Source: CAYLNK01 sp964384675 (GTDB lineage: Bacteria > Acidobacteriota > Thermoanaerobaculia > UBA5066). From it: a stretch of DNA of 26,355 nucleotides. This document shows positions 1-11,156 of this stretch, piece after piece. Position 1 is the stretch's first letter, and every line of letters starts with the position of its first letter. Location: assembly GCA_964384675.1 (NCBI GenBank), contig CAYLNK010000053.1, positions 1 through 26,355 of the forward strand, given 5' to 3'. Below the pieces are notes generated by a model, which saw only the letters and a list, made by a program, of their open reading frames with translations, searched no databases and was not told the DNA's origin. The position numbers and the translations under genes are program-made.

Positions 1-2
1 CC

Positions 3-1577
3 GGCCTCGCCACCGCGGCGCTCTCGGCGGCGCCGCGGATCTCGCTCGTCGTCGCGCGCGACGTCACGCCGAGCACGTTCGCGGTGGAGGAGCCGGACCT
101 GGTTCGTGTGGCGTCGTTCCTGGCCCTCCGGGTCGCGACGCCCGACGAGGCGGGCTCCTGGCTCGAGCAGGTGGCGGGGGAGCGAGCCCGCTTCGCGCCG
201 GGCGCGTCGCGCCTCGTCGCGGCCGAGCTGGGAAGCGAGCCGGCGCTCCTCCGCGCCTTCGGCTCCGCCCTCCTCGCCGAGATGGGGGTGCGCCGAACGA
301 ACGGTGTGACCGCCGGCCTCGCCGGCGACCTCCTCGACCGGTGGGACGTCACGCCGCCCCCGGTCCTCGCGGCCCGCTGGGCGAGCCTCTCCGGCGGCGA
401 ACGGATCGTCGGGGCCGCGCTCGCCGAGCTGGACCGCGGGCGGGGCGGACCCCACGCCGTCGGCGAGGTCGTCGCCCGCCTCTCGGCGCTCCGCCCGGAC
501 CTGGGTCCGGTCGAGGTGGGCGCGCTCGTGGCGCGCCTCGCCGAGGCGTCGATCGTGACGCGCGACGCCGACCGGATCGCGTTCCGCAGCCCGCTCCTGG
601 CGCGGTTCGTCCACCGCCATCGCCCCCTCTCCGAGGAGCAGGCGGCGACCGCGGGGGTCCTGGGGGCGTACGAGCTGCTCGAGCCGCTCGGCGCGGGTGG
701 CATGGGGATGGTGTACCGCGCGCGCCGGCTCGACAGCCGGACGGAGGTGGCGGTGAAGGTGGTGCACCCGCACCTCCTTTCCACCACCGAGACGCGCCGG
801 CGCTTCCTGCGCGAAGGGGAGATCGGCATTCGCCTCTCGCATCCCGGGCTGGTGAAGGTGTTCGAGCGCGGCGAGGCGAACGGGCGCGCGTTCCTGGCGA
901 TGGAGTACGTCCCCGGTCCGACGATCCGCGAGCTCCTCGGGCGGCGCGGCCCGCTTCCCCTGCACCTCGCGGCACGGATCGCCCGGGACGTGGCGGACGC
1001 GGTCGCCTCGATGCACGCCCTCGGGATCGTCCATCGCGACCTGAAGAACGAGAACGTCATCGTCGCGGCGGGCGGGCAGCCGAAGCTCCTCGACTTCGGC
1101 CTCGCCCGGCTCACCGAGGGGACGCGGTTCACCCAGTCGGGACACGCTCTCGGCACGCCGGACTACATGGCGCCCGAGCAGGTGCAGGGAGACCTCCCCA
1201 CGCTCGCCACCGACGTCTGGGCCCTCGGCGCGGGGCTCTACGAGATGCTGACGGGGCGGCTCCCGTTCGGGCGCGCCGACGCGGTCTCGACGTTCCGCGC
1301 CATCCTCGATGCCCGTCCCGTGCCTCCGCACGAGATCCGGGCGGAGATCCCGGAGAGCCTCGAGCTGATCGTCCTTCGCGCGCTCGAGAAGGACCCCGCG
1401 GAACGGTGGCCGTCTGCCGTCGCCCTGCGCGACGCGCTCTCGGCGGCGCTCCCGTCCCTCCCGGTGGAGGCCGGCGAGGAGGACTTCCTGGTCGTCCGCG
1501 CCCTGCAGACCGAGCGCACCGACGACTGGGGCATCCTCGGCGCCGGGGACGCCGAGGGTCCCCACGAGGCGGCGTAG
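3..1577 (+). CDS. ATPase-like / Ser-Thr protein kinase fusion (5' partial)
   Basis: The frame is open to the left edge, so the true start lies outside; the GTG at 84 is probably internal. The C-terminal half is a complete Hanks-type kinase: glycine loop GAGGMGMVYRA (about 690-722), catalytic lysine in VAVK (756-758), HRDLKNEN from 1032, DFG at 1092-1100 and APE at 1170-1178. All catalytic residues are present, so it should phosphorylate Ser/Thr. The 200 codons before it resemble the tail of an AAA/STAND-type ATPase (a strand ending in VVARDVTP, then a TPDEAGSWLEQ segment) followed by a winged-helix-like region. That part is inferred from pattern only. No transmembrane segment or PASTA domain is seen after the kinase, so it is probably cytosolic. 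It heads a + strand run with the next gene 9 bp away. Kinase identity is certain; the ATPase call is tentative. Confidence 0.9.
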   Translation, partial: GLATAALSAAPRISLVVARDVTPSTFAVEEPDLVRVASFLALRVATPDEAGSWLEQVAGERARFAPGASRLVAAELGSEPALLRAFGSALLAEMGVRRTNGVTAGLAGDLLDRWDVTPPPVLAARWASLSGGERIVGAALAELDRGRGGPHAVGEVVARLSALRPDLGPVEVGALVARLAEASIVTRDADRIAFRSPLLARFVHRHRPLSEEQAATAGVLGAYELLEPLGAGGMGMVYRARRLDSRTEVAVKVVHPHLLSTTETRRRFLREGEIGIRLSHPGLVKVFERGEANGRAFLAMEYVPGPTIRELLGRRGPLPLHLAARIARDVADAVASMHALGIVHRDLKNENVIVAAGGQPKLLDFGLARLTEGTRFTQSGHALGTPDYMAPEQVQGDLPTLATDVWALGAGLYEMLTGRLPFGRADAVSTFRAILDARPVPPHEIRAEIPESLELIVLRALEKDPAERWPSAVALRDALSAALPSLPVEAGEEDFLVVRALQTERTDDWGILGAGDAEGPHEAA

Positions 1578-1586
1578 CATCCTCCG

Positions 1587-2354
1587 ATGAGCGACGCGAT
1601 CTCCCTCAAGGCCACGGTGAAGGTCTTCGACCGGGCCCTCGACCTCGAGATGACGCTCCCGGCCCGGCCGACCCGGATGCAGATCCTCCTGCCGGTGCTC
1701 CGCTCGGTGGCCGACTCGTTCGTGGGGGTGGCCGTCGACCGCGCGTCGGAGGCGGGGAAGGCGATCTCCTGCGCCGCCGGCTGCGGCGCGTGCTGCCGGC
1801 AGCTCGTCCCGATCGCAGAGGAGGAAGCGCGTGAGGTGGGGGCGCTCGTCGAGCGGCTCCCGGAGCCGCGACGGTCCGAGGTACGCCGCCGCTTCGCCGC
1901 GGCGAGGGAGCGGCTCCTCGACGCGGGGATGCACGCCGACCTGATCGCCCCGGAGGGGTTCGGCGCGCGGGACCCGAGGACCGCCGGCGTCGAGTACTTC
2001 GCGCTCGGCATCCCGTGCCCCTTCCTCGAGGACGAGTCGTGCTCCATCTACGAGGAGCGGCCCATCGCCTGTCGCGAGTACCTCGTCACGTCGCCGGCGG
2101 AGCGGTGCGCCGCGCCGACACCCGAGACGATCGAGTCGGTGAAGCTGGCGACGAAGGTGTGGAACGCGCTCGCCCGGGCCGGCACCGAGCCGGGGCGCCG
2201 TTTCGTCCGCTGGGTGCCGCTGATCGTGGCGCCGGAGTGGGCCGCGGCCCACCCCGACGGCTCGGCGAAGAAGCCCGCGCCGGAGCTCCTCAAGTCGGTC
2301 TTCGACCAGATCGCGAGGTCGAAGGCCGAGCCGATCGACCCCGCGGCGGGATGA
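1587..2354 (+). CDS. YkgJ-family cysteine-cluster protein
   Basis: A 255-residue protein with the pattern of the YkgJ/CxxCxxCC family (PF03692), thought to bind zinc or iron. The first cluster is C62, C66, C69, C70 (SCAAGCGACC). The second set is C144 and C152 (CPFLEDESC), C162 (IACREY) and C174. No signal peptide or membrane helix is visible, so it is probably cytosolic. The start ATG lies 9 bp after the kinase stop, and the gene ends in a 4-base ATGA overlap with the alpha/beta hydrolase, so the three are probably co-transcribed. The reaction is not known for most members; some relatives have been proposed as oxidoreductases or metal chelators. Family assignment is firm, function is not. 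Confidence 0.88.
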   Translation: MSDAISLKATVKVFDRALDLEMTLPARPTRMQILLPVLRSVADSFVGVAVDRASEAGKAISCAAGCGACCRQLVPIAEEEAREVGALVERLPEPRRSEVRRRFAAARERLLDAGMHADLIAPEGFGARDPRTAGVEYFALGIPCPFLEDESCSIYEERPIACREYLVTSPAERCAAPTPETIESVKLATKVWNALARAGTEPGRRFVRWVPLIVAPEWAAAHPDGSAKKPAPELLKSVFDQIARSKAEPIDPAAG

Positions 2355-3208
2355 GCGGCGCCGCCTCCCGGATCGCTCCCTTCGCCCTCGCGGCGGCAGT
2401 CGTCCTCGTCGTCGCGCTCGTGGCGGGCCGCGCCCTCTCGCGGGCGATGATGTTCCCGGCCTCGCAGGAGCGGCTCCCCGAGCGTCTCTTGGGCGGGGAC
2501 GGTCTCTCGATCGTCGACTACCGGACGGACGACGGCGTGACGCTCCGCGGCGTGCACGCACGCGCGGGCCAGGCGGGCGTGCCGCGCGTCGTCTTCTTCC
2601 ACGGCAACGGGGAGGCGAACGTCCACAACCTCGAGCTGGCGCGGTCCCTGGCCCGGGCCGGGGTCGACGTCTTCCTCGCCGAGTATCGCGGCTACGGCGG
2701 CTGCGGCGGGAGCCCCGGCGAGGCAGGCCTCCGTCGCGACGCGGCGGCCGCGCTCCGCGCGCTGCCGGGGAACGAGAGCGGCTCGGTATCATCCGGGCCG
2801 GTCGTCCTCGTCGGCCGCTCGCTCGGCACCGGCGTCGCGGTGGCGCTCGCCGCGCGCGGCGAGGGGGCGTTCGTGATCCTCCTCTCGCCGTACACCTCGA
2901 TGGTCGAGATGGGGCGGATCGTGGCCGGACCGCTGGCCTGGCTCCTCGTCGCGGACCGCTTCGATTCCCTGAGCCAGGCGCCGCGCGTCAGGCAGCCGGT
3001 CGTCGTCCTCCACGGCACGAGGGACGAGGTGATCCCCTTCGAGCAGGGACGGCGCCTGGCCGCCGCCTTCCCCGACGCCCGCTTCGTGCCGCTCGACGGG
3101 CGGGGGCACAACGACGTCTTCGGTCAGGCGGAGCTGGTCTCGGGGCTGATCCGGGAGTGGACGGCGAAGCAGGGGGCCGCAGTCTCCACGGCCGCGGTCA
3201 GCCCATAG
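2351..3208 (+). CDS. Membrane-anchored alpha/beta hydrolase (BEM46/ABHD13-like)
   Basis: A 285-residue serine hydrolase. An N-terminal hydrophobic helix (about residues 10-30) anchors it to the inner membrane. The catalytic domain shows the HGNGE oxyanion segment near residue 84, nucleophile elbow GRSLG with S157, acid D225 in GTRDE, and H253 in RGHND. The layout matches the BEM46/ABHD13-like group, whose substrates (esters, lipids or thioesters) are mostly unknown. The start ATG at 2351 gives a 4-base overlap with the preceding stop and begins just before the membrane helix; upstream codons in the same frame lie inside the YkgJ gene and are rejected. The last 85 bp overlap the 3' end of a gene on the other strand, so no intergenic terminator exists here. 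Confidence 0.88.
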   Translation: MSGAASRIAPFALAAAVVLVVALVAGRALSRAMMFPASQERLPERLLGGDGLSIVDYRTDDGVTLRGVHARAGQAGVPRVVFFHGNGEANVHNLELARSLARAGVDVFLAEYRGYGGCGGSPGEAGLRRDAAAALRALPGNESGSVSSGPVVLVGRSLGTGVAVALAARGEGAFVILLSPYTSMVEMGRIVAGPLAWLLVADRFDSLSQAPRVRQPVVVLHGTRDEVIPFEQGRRLAAAFPDARFVPLDGRGHNDVFGQAELVSGLIREWTAKQGAAVSTAAVSP

Positions 3209-3987
3209 CCCGGGAAGCGGGAGAGGAGCGCCGGGCCGGCGCCGGCGTAAGGGTGCTCGCGCGCCGCCTCACGCGCCGCCCCCAGGTAGCGGAGCCCGTC
3301 GGCGACGATCTCGCGCCCACCCGGCGGGCCGTGGCCCGGAACGAAGAGGGAGCCCGCCTCGAGCGCGAGGCGGCGGAGCGCCGCCTCGAAGCCGCCGGCG
3401 TCGGCGTCCTCGAAGTTGACGTGGAAGCCGCACGACACCAGGTCGCCGCAGACGACGAGCCCGAGACACGGCACCTGGACGGTGGCATCGCCCGGGGTGT
3501 GGGCGTGGCCGGCATGGCGGATCACGCAGTCGAGGCCGCCCGCCCGCGTCCGGAGCTCGCCGGAGAACGACTCGATCGGCTCGACGGGAACGGCGTCGCG
3601 AAAGAGCGCGGCGATCGCCGGATCCGGGCCGTCGCGCCGTGCCTCGATCAGGCCGGGGTGCTCGGCGGCCATCCGCGCGGCGCACGCGGCCGTGGCCACG
3701 ACGCGGGCGCCGCGGGCCGCGAAGTAGGCGGCTCCGAGCGCGTGGTCGGTGTGGTGGTGGGTCAGGACGACGAGGGCGATGGGGCGCGTGGTGCGGCGCT
3801 CGATCTCGGCCTCGAGCCTCGCGGCGTACACGGGCGAGACGAACGGGTCCACGACGACGACACCCTCGGGCCCGAAGACCACCGTGGCGTTCGAGCCGTA
3901 GCTGTGGACGAGGTCGTCGCCTCCCAGGGTGAAGACGGAGACGTCCTCCCGGGGGCGAGTCTCGGTCAGCTCGGGAAGCGTGCTCAC
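3124..3987 (-). CDS. MBL-fold metallo-hydrolase
   Basis: A 287-residue metallo-beta-lactamase-fold enzyme. The metal ligands are all visible: HHHTDH (H77, H79, D81, H82), H163 in GHAHTPGD, D182 in CGDLVS and H219 in PGHG. This predicts a two-metal hydrolase with an intact active site. No signal peptide is seen. The sequence resembles the broad class that includes quinoprotein relay/SoxH-like MBL proteins and glyoxalase II relatives, so the substrate cannot be named. The start is GTG at 3987, without a clear Shine-Dalgarno sequence, 72 bp from the divergent secreted-protein gene. The C-terminal 28 codons are antisense to the end of the alpha/beta hydrolase gene. Fold and metal site are certain; specificity is unknown. 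Confidence 0.9.
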   Translation of the reverse strand: MSTLPELTETRPREDVSVFTLGGDDLVHSYGSNATVVFGPEGVVVVDPFVSPVYAARLEAEIERRTTRPIALVVLTHHHTDHALGAAYFAARGARVVATAACAARMAAEHPGLIEARRDGPDPAIAALFRDAVPVEPIESFSGELRTRAGGLDCVIRHAGHAHTPGDATVQVPCLGLVVCGDLVSCGFHVNFEDADAGGFEAALRRLALEAGSLFVPGHGPPGGREIVADGLRYLGAAREAAREHPYAGAGPALLSRFPGYGLTAAVETAAPCFAVHSRISPETSSA

Positions 3988-4059
3988 GCCGCGTGCATTC
4001 GATCACGAGACGGAATCTCAGTGCAGCGCATACTGGTTCGCCAGACGGCAAGGGGACCC

Positions 4060-6969
4060 ATGCACGCTCACCGGCTCGAACGCTCTCTCTTCGTTTCGCC
4101 CCTGGTCCTGCTCGCGCTCGTCGCAACCGCGGCCGCCGCCCAGGACGTGCCGATCTATGCCGACGCGCTCCAGAACGGCTTCCAGGACTATTCCTACGGC
4201 GCGACCCTGCCGGACTTCGCCAGCACGGCGCAGGCCCATTCCGGCACGAAGTCGATCGCCTTCCCCGGTGACGACTTCAACGCGATCTCACTCGCGCACC
4301 CCACGGTCGACTACGGCACGGCTCAGTACTCGACGTTGAGCTTCTGGATCCACGGCGGCGCCTCCGGAGGCCAGCAGCTCCGGATCTACCTCCAGAAGGA
4401 CGGTGCTGTCGTCGCCCAGGCCGCGCTCGACACGTACATCTCCGGCGGCTCGATCGTCGCCGGCACCTGGCGCCAGGTGATGGTCGTCTTCGGGCAGGCG
4501 CCGCTCTCGTACTCGGGGTCGTTCGACCGGATCGACCTCCAGAGCGACGTCGGCGGCGCGCAGCCGGTGCTGTACGTCGACGACGTTTCGCTGGTGGCCG
4601 GCGGGAACCCTCCGCCGGCGGTGAATCTCCTCCAGGCCGAGCACGACGTGACCGTCGGCTCGATGGTGAGCGACCGGTTCACGTGGCGGGACTCGGCCAA
4701 CCGGCCGCGGGTCGCGGTGCTCGCCCACAACGACGGCCAGCAGGGTCCGACCTCGGGCTACCCGAACCACGGCGGCGCGCTCCGCGAGCTGCGGTACCAG
4801 ATGCCCGACGACACCACCCGGATCGCCAGCGTGACGACGTACGGGAACGGCGGGTACGGCGGCTTCGGCTACGTCGTCTCGCACCGGGCCGACGGCTCGG
4901 CGGGCGGCGTTGGCGACGACTCGCCGCTCGGCTATGCCTTCGTCGGCACGTACCAGAGAGTCTTCGAGGGGCGCCACCACGCGATCTTTCGCTTCACCCA
5001 GCTCTACCCCCGCCACGCCTCGACCACGGCCGACCCGCCGAACGTCCTGTACAACGTCCCGGTGACGATCGATTGGGTCTTCACGACCGGCCACGATCAT
5101 CCCGTCTGGGCGGTCACCTACGACCTGGCGGCGGCCTCCGTGCCCGTGAACGCGCTCGAGGACGACACGCGCGCGCCGTACGGCGAGCTGAATTTCGACG
5201 GCGTCGGTGCCGCGAACGTCGAGGGCGTGGCCTGGGGGGACCGGTACAAGTTCACGACGACGTCCTCGCCCGTCACGCTCAACAGCACGTGGACCTGGAA
5301 TACGCCCAACACGGTCCCGTACGTGAAGCTCTGGATCGCGTCGACGGACGCCACCATGGGGATCGTGCAGACGCAGACGATGACGCAGCAGGACGCGGGG
5401 GCGGGGCGCAACGCCTTCTACCACGACCTGACGCCGTACTGGGGCAAGACGTCCGCCCAGGGCAACGCCGGCGGGGCCGACAAGATGCCGTGGCAGGATT
5501 CGTGGCCGTACCAGGCGACGAGCTTCTCGATCGGCTCGAGCACCCCGAGCAACAACACCCGCCTGACCTGGGGGGCGTCGTACGGCTTCCTCGGGCAGCA
5601 GACGTACGACGCGCACGACATCGTCGTGCCGAGCACCCCTCCGGGGTGGCCGAGGAAGAGCTACTCGAGCTACATCGTCCTCGGGGCCCACTCCACCGAT
5701 CCGGTCGGCAATCAGGTCGCCCAGATCGAGACCGTGCAATCCCTGGCGCTCTCGGCCACGACCGGAAGCGTCCGGACGAGCGGGCCGGCCGGGATCAACC
5801 GGTCCGATACCGTGACGTACGCGCCCGCGGGCTGGAACCACGTCTACGGCGCACTCTCGTTCAACGCGAGCGGCAACGCGCTCGACGCGAACATCGGCGT
5901 CGGAGCCGGGACCCTGAAGAAGCCGCTCGTCATCGTGAGCGGCTACTCCGGCGGCTACCCGACCGTGAAGCTGGGCGGGGCGACACTGGCGCTCGACGCC
6001 GACTACTTCCCGTCGCTCCGGGCGGACGCCGGCGAGCTGTGGCTCACCCTGAACGCGAACCTGAGCGGCGGCACGAACCACCTCGAGATCGTGCCCACGG
6101 CGAGCGGCGCGCCGACGATCCAGGCGTCGGGCCCGACCACGTTCTGCGCGGGCGGCAGCGTGGTCCTCACGGCGAGCACCGCGCCCGGCCCCGGCGTGAG
6201 CTACCTCTGGAGCCCGGGTGAACAGACGACCCGGGCCATCACCGTGAGCGCGTCGGGGAGCTACACGGTGACGGTGACCGTGAGCGGAGTCCCGGCGAGC
6301 TCGTCGCCGGTGACGGTGACCGTGAATCCGGCGCCGTCGACCCCGTCGATCACGGCGCCGTCGACCGCGTCGCCGGGCGCGAGCGGCCTCATCGCGTCGG
6401 TGGCGGCGCATGCGGGCGCCGGCTACTCGTGGGGGATCACCAACGGCACGATCACGGCGGGACAGGGGACGAGCCAGATCACGTTCACGGCGGGCGTCGC
6501 CGGAAGCCTGAGCCTCTCCGTCGTGGAGATGAGCGCGGCGGGCTGCTCGTCGGCGGAGGCCGGGAAGACCGTCACGGTCGGGACGCCGTCCTCGGGTCGT
6601 CGCTTCTACACGCTCACGCCGTGCCGGCTCTTCGACACGCGGAATGCCGGGGGGCCCGACGCCGCCGCGCCGGCGCTGCAGCCCGGGGCGACCCGCGCGT
6701 TCACGATCACCGGACGCTGCGGGGTGCCCGCCTCGGCGAAGGTGGTCTCGACGAACGTCACGGTGACGGGCTCCTCCGGGGCGGGGTACCTCACCCTCTA
6801 CCCGGCCGACGCCGCGGCACCGCAGTCGAGCAGCATCAACTTCCGAACCGGACAGACCCGGGCCAACAACACTCTCCTCCAGCTCTCACCGGCGGGCGCC
6901 GCGAACGTGCTCGACGGCTCGGTCGGCCCGGTGCACTTCATCCTGGACGTGAACGGCTGGTTCGAGTGA
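4060..6969 (+). CDS. Large secreted multidomain protein with Ig-like domains
   Basis: A 969-residue exported protein. A Sec signal peptide ends at ATAAAA-QD, cleavage after about residue 27. Residues 30-185 look like a jelly-roll, carbohydrate-binding-type domain (YADALQNGFQDYS at the start, FWIHGG in the middle, VLYVDDVSLV at the end). Residues about 190-680 contain a region I do not recognise, rich in Trp, Tyr and Gly, without an obvious catalytic signature. Two PKD/Ig-like domains follow (about 685-765 and 768-845), then a C-terminal module (849-969) beginning FYTLTPCRLFDTR and ending ILDVNGWFE, seen widely in secreted proteins of Acidobacteria-like and actinobacterial genomes. ATG at 4060 sits just before the signal peptide and after AAGGGG; an in-frame GTG at 4021 is a weaker alternative. 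Surface glycan binding or processing is an inference. Confidence 0.85.
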   Translation: MHAHRLERSLFVSPLVLLALVATAAAAQDVPIYADALQNGFQDYSYGATLPDFASTAQAHSGTKSIAFPGDDFNAISLAHPTVDYGTAQYSTLSFWIHGGASGGQQLRIYLQKDGAVVAQAALDTYISGGSIVAGTWRQVMVVFGQAPLSYSGSFDRIDLQSDVGGAQPVLYVDDVSLVAGGNPPPAVNLLQAEHDVTVGSMVSDRFTWRDSANRPRVAVLAHNDGQQGPTSGYPNHGGALRELRYQMPDDTTRIASVTTYGNGGYGGFGYVVSHRADGSAGGVGDDSPLGYAFVGTYQRVFEGRHHAIFRFTQLYPRHASTTADPPNVLYNVPVTIDWVFTTGHDHPVWAVTYDLAAASVPVNALEDDTRAPYGELNFDGVGAANVEGVAWGDRYKFTTTSSPVTLNSTWTWNTPNTVPYVKLWIASTDATMGIVQTQTMTQQDAGAGRNAFYHDLTPYWGKTSAQGNAGGADKMPWQDSWPYQATSFSIGSSTPSNNTRLTWGASYGFLGQQTYDAHDIVVPSTPPGWPRKSYSSYIVLGAHSTDPVGNQVAQIETVQSLALSATTGSVRTSGPAGINRSDTVTYAPAGWNHVYGALSFNASGNALDANIGVGAGTLKKPLVIVSGYSGGYPTVKLGGATLALDADYFPSLRADAGELWLTLNANLSGGTNHLEIVPTASGAPTIQASGPTTFCAGGSVVLTASTAPGPGVSYLWSPGEQTTRAITVSASGSYTVTVTVSGVPASSSPVTVTVNPAPSTPSITAPSTASPGASGLIASVAAHAGAGYSWGITNGTITAGQGTSQITFTAGVAGSLSLSVVEMSAAGCSSAEAGKTVTVGTPSSGRRFYTLTPCRLFDTRNAGGPDAAAPALQPGATRAFTITGRCGVPASAKVVSTNVTVTGSSGAGYLTLYPADAAAPQSSSINFRTGQTRANNTLLQLSPAGAANVLDGSVGPVHFILDVNGWFE

Positions 6970-6984
6970 CGGGAGCGCTTGAAA

Positions 6985-7015
6985 TGCGGGCGCGGAGGAT
7001 GTCTCCGCGCCCGCA
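6985..7015 (+). terminator. 13-bp perfect GC-rich hairpin after secreted-protein gene
   Basis: Arms 6985-6997 and 7003-7015 are perfect reverse complements with a 5-base loop. It begins 15 bp after the stop of the secreted-protein gene, so it probably ends or protects that transcript. No U-tract follows on the + strand, so Rho-independent termination is inferred from position and stem strength only. Confidence 0.6.
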
Positions 7016-7054
7016 CCGGCTCGACCGGAGGGCGCCTGCGCCCGAGGGGAAGGT

Positions 7055-7081
7055 CTGGAAACCCGCTTGACGGGTTTCCAG
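7055..7081 (-). terminator. 11-bp perfect hairpin after acnA
   Basis: The arms CTGGAAACCCG (7055-7065) and CGGGTTTCCAG (7071-7081) enclose a 5-base loop. It lies 4 bp beyond the 3' end of aconitase on the minus strand and can act in both directions between the convergent genes. There is no strong U-tract on either side. Confidence 0.6.
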
Positions 7082-7085
7082 GTTC

Positions 7086-9821
<2,736 letters not shown>

Positions 9822-9996
9822 GATCTCTCCACCTCCCGGGGGGGCCGGGACGGCTTCGGGATTCTACGGCGGCGCCTCCCCTGGAGCGATCCTGAGACGG
9901 TGTCGCGCCGGAGCACGTGGAGCGCCGCTGGCGGCGCCCGGAGGAGCGGGCGCCTGCCGGCGCGACTCGATATAGTCCAGATCGAGGAGGACCGAC

Positions 9997-10488
9997 ATGA
10001 GCCTTTTCGGAAAGTCGTTCCAGGAGAAGGTCACCGAGGCGGTCAACACGCTCCGCGCCAAGACCCCGGGCCTGAGAGCGCTCACCGCCACGGTGGAGGG
10101 GGAGACGGTCACGCTCGAGGGCGAGGCCGACAGCCTCGCCGTGAAGTCCCAGGTGATGCAGGAGTTCGGGAAGCTCGTCGAGACGGCCAACACCATCAAC
10201 AAGATCCGGATCCCGGCCCCGGCCGTGACTCACTCGGTCAACGAGACGATTCCGGTGGGGATCCCCTCTCCGGTCGCAGCGGCCGCCGGCGGCGCGCAGA
10301 CGGTGGACGTGGCCGCGCCCGCCGTGGCCGAGCGGATCCACGAGGTCGTCTCCGGCGACACGCTCGGGCACCTCGCCCAGCACTACTACGGCAAGGCGAG
10401 CCTCTACATGAAGATCTTCGAGGCGAACAAGGACCAGCTGACGGACCCGAACAAGATCAAGGTGGGGCAGAAGCTCCGCATCCCGTGA
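9997..10488 (+). CDS. BON-LysM protein, Kbp (YgaU)-like
   Basis: A 163-residue protein with a BON domain (about residues 10-72), an Ala/Pro-rich linker, and a C-terminal LysM domain (about 115-163, from HEVVSGDTL to KLRIP). The order and the LysM segment (SLYMKIFEANK) closely resemble E. coli Kbp/YgaU, a cytoplasmic potassium-binding protein. No signal peptide is present, again as in Kbp. AGGAGG at 9985-9990 lies six bases before ATG, and TATAGT at 9971-9976 could be a -10 element, though no convincing -35 is seen. A possible weak hairpin (GGGGGC 10496-10501 with GCCCCC 10512-10517) separates it from the metal operon. Potassium binding is inferred by homology; peptidoglycan binding would need export that the sequence does not show. 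Confidence 0.85.
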   Translation: MSLFGKSFQEKVTEAVNTLRAKTPGLRALTATVEGETVTLEGEADSLAVKSQVMQEFGKLVETANTINKIRIPAPAVTHSVNETIPVGIPSPVAAAAGGAQTVDVAAPAVAERIHEVVSGDTLGHLAQHYYGKASLYMKIFEANKDQLTDPNKIKVGQKLRIP

Positions 10489-10538
10489 GACGTGCGGGGG
10501 CTGATCTCCCGGCCCCCCTCCTCCCGTACACATTCCCG

Positions 10539-11156
10539 ATGCGTCGTGTCCTCGCCGGGCTCGCCCTCCTCTTCCTCCTCGGGGGTGGCGCCGCCGCTCA
10601 TCCGATGGGGAACTTCAGCGTCAACCGCTGGACTTCGCTGACGGTGCGGGCGGGCGGGCTCGATGTGGTGCATCTGGTCGACTTCGCCGAGATCCCGACC
10701 CAGACCGAGCTCGCCAGCGCGGGCCTCCTGGGGCGCTCCGGACCGCCGGGCCGCGCCGAGCTGGCGGCGATGAAAGACACGCTCGTCAAGCGGCTCCTTC
10801 CGGGTCTCCGGCTCGAGGTGGACGGCGTCGCGGTGCCGCTCTCCGTGAGTCTCTCGACTCTCGACGTCGCGCCGGGGGCGGCCGACCTGCCCACCCTGCG
10901 GCTGCGCGTCGAGGCGAAGGCCGTCCTTTCGGGCAAGGGCCGGGAGACCGCGATCCGCTTCGCCGACGCGAACTTCGAGGGGCGGGCCGGCTGGAAGGAA
11001 GTGATCGCGGCGGCCGGGCCCGGGGCGATGCTGGTCCGCTCGAACGTGCCGGCCCGAGATACGAGCAGCGCCCTCAGGGAGTACCCGACCGACCCGTCGG
11101 TGCTCCCGCCCGAGACGACGAGCGCGGAGCTCGTCGTCTCGTTCCCCCCGCGATGA
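10539..11156 (+). CDS. Free-standing periplasmic domain of NicO-type nickel/cobalt transporters
   Basis: A 205-residue exported protein. The signal peptide (residues 1-20) ends in GGAAA, which would leave a mature N-terminus HPMGNFSVNR. A protein beginning H-P-(L/M)-G-N-F-S-(I/V)-N-R is the typical start of the periplasmic N-terminal region of long NicO/HoxN-like nickel-cobalt exporters or importers. Here the eight-helix transporter part is absent: the frame stops at TGA 11154-11156, and the next gene is a different, single-pass protein. The stand-alone domain is followed directly by zinc-type ABC transporter genes. ATG at 10539 is chosen because the signal peptide starts there. A periplasmic metal-handling role is inferred from context and resemblance; it could also be a remnant of a longer transporter. 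Confidence 0.72.
   Translation: MRRVLAGLALLFLLGGGAAAHPMGNFSVNRWTSLTVRAGGLDVVHLVDFAEIPTQTELASAGLLGRSGPPGRAELAAMKDTLVKRLLPGLRLEVDGVAVPLSVSLSTLDVAPGAADLPTLRLRVEAKAVLSGKGRETAIRFADANFEGRAGWKEVIAAAGPGAMLVRSNVPARDTSSALREYPTDPSVLPPETTSAELVVSFPPR

Noticed and set aside
3157..4059. Continuous open frame upstream of the secreted protein
   Set aside because: It is antisense to the MBL hydrolase gene, has an Arg-rich GC-driven composition, and the signal peptide begins at 4060.
9922..9937. GC palindrome between acnA and the Kbp-like gene
   Set aside because: Only 6 bp with a 4-base loop in very GC-rich DNA; not distinct enough to call an operator.
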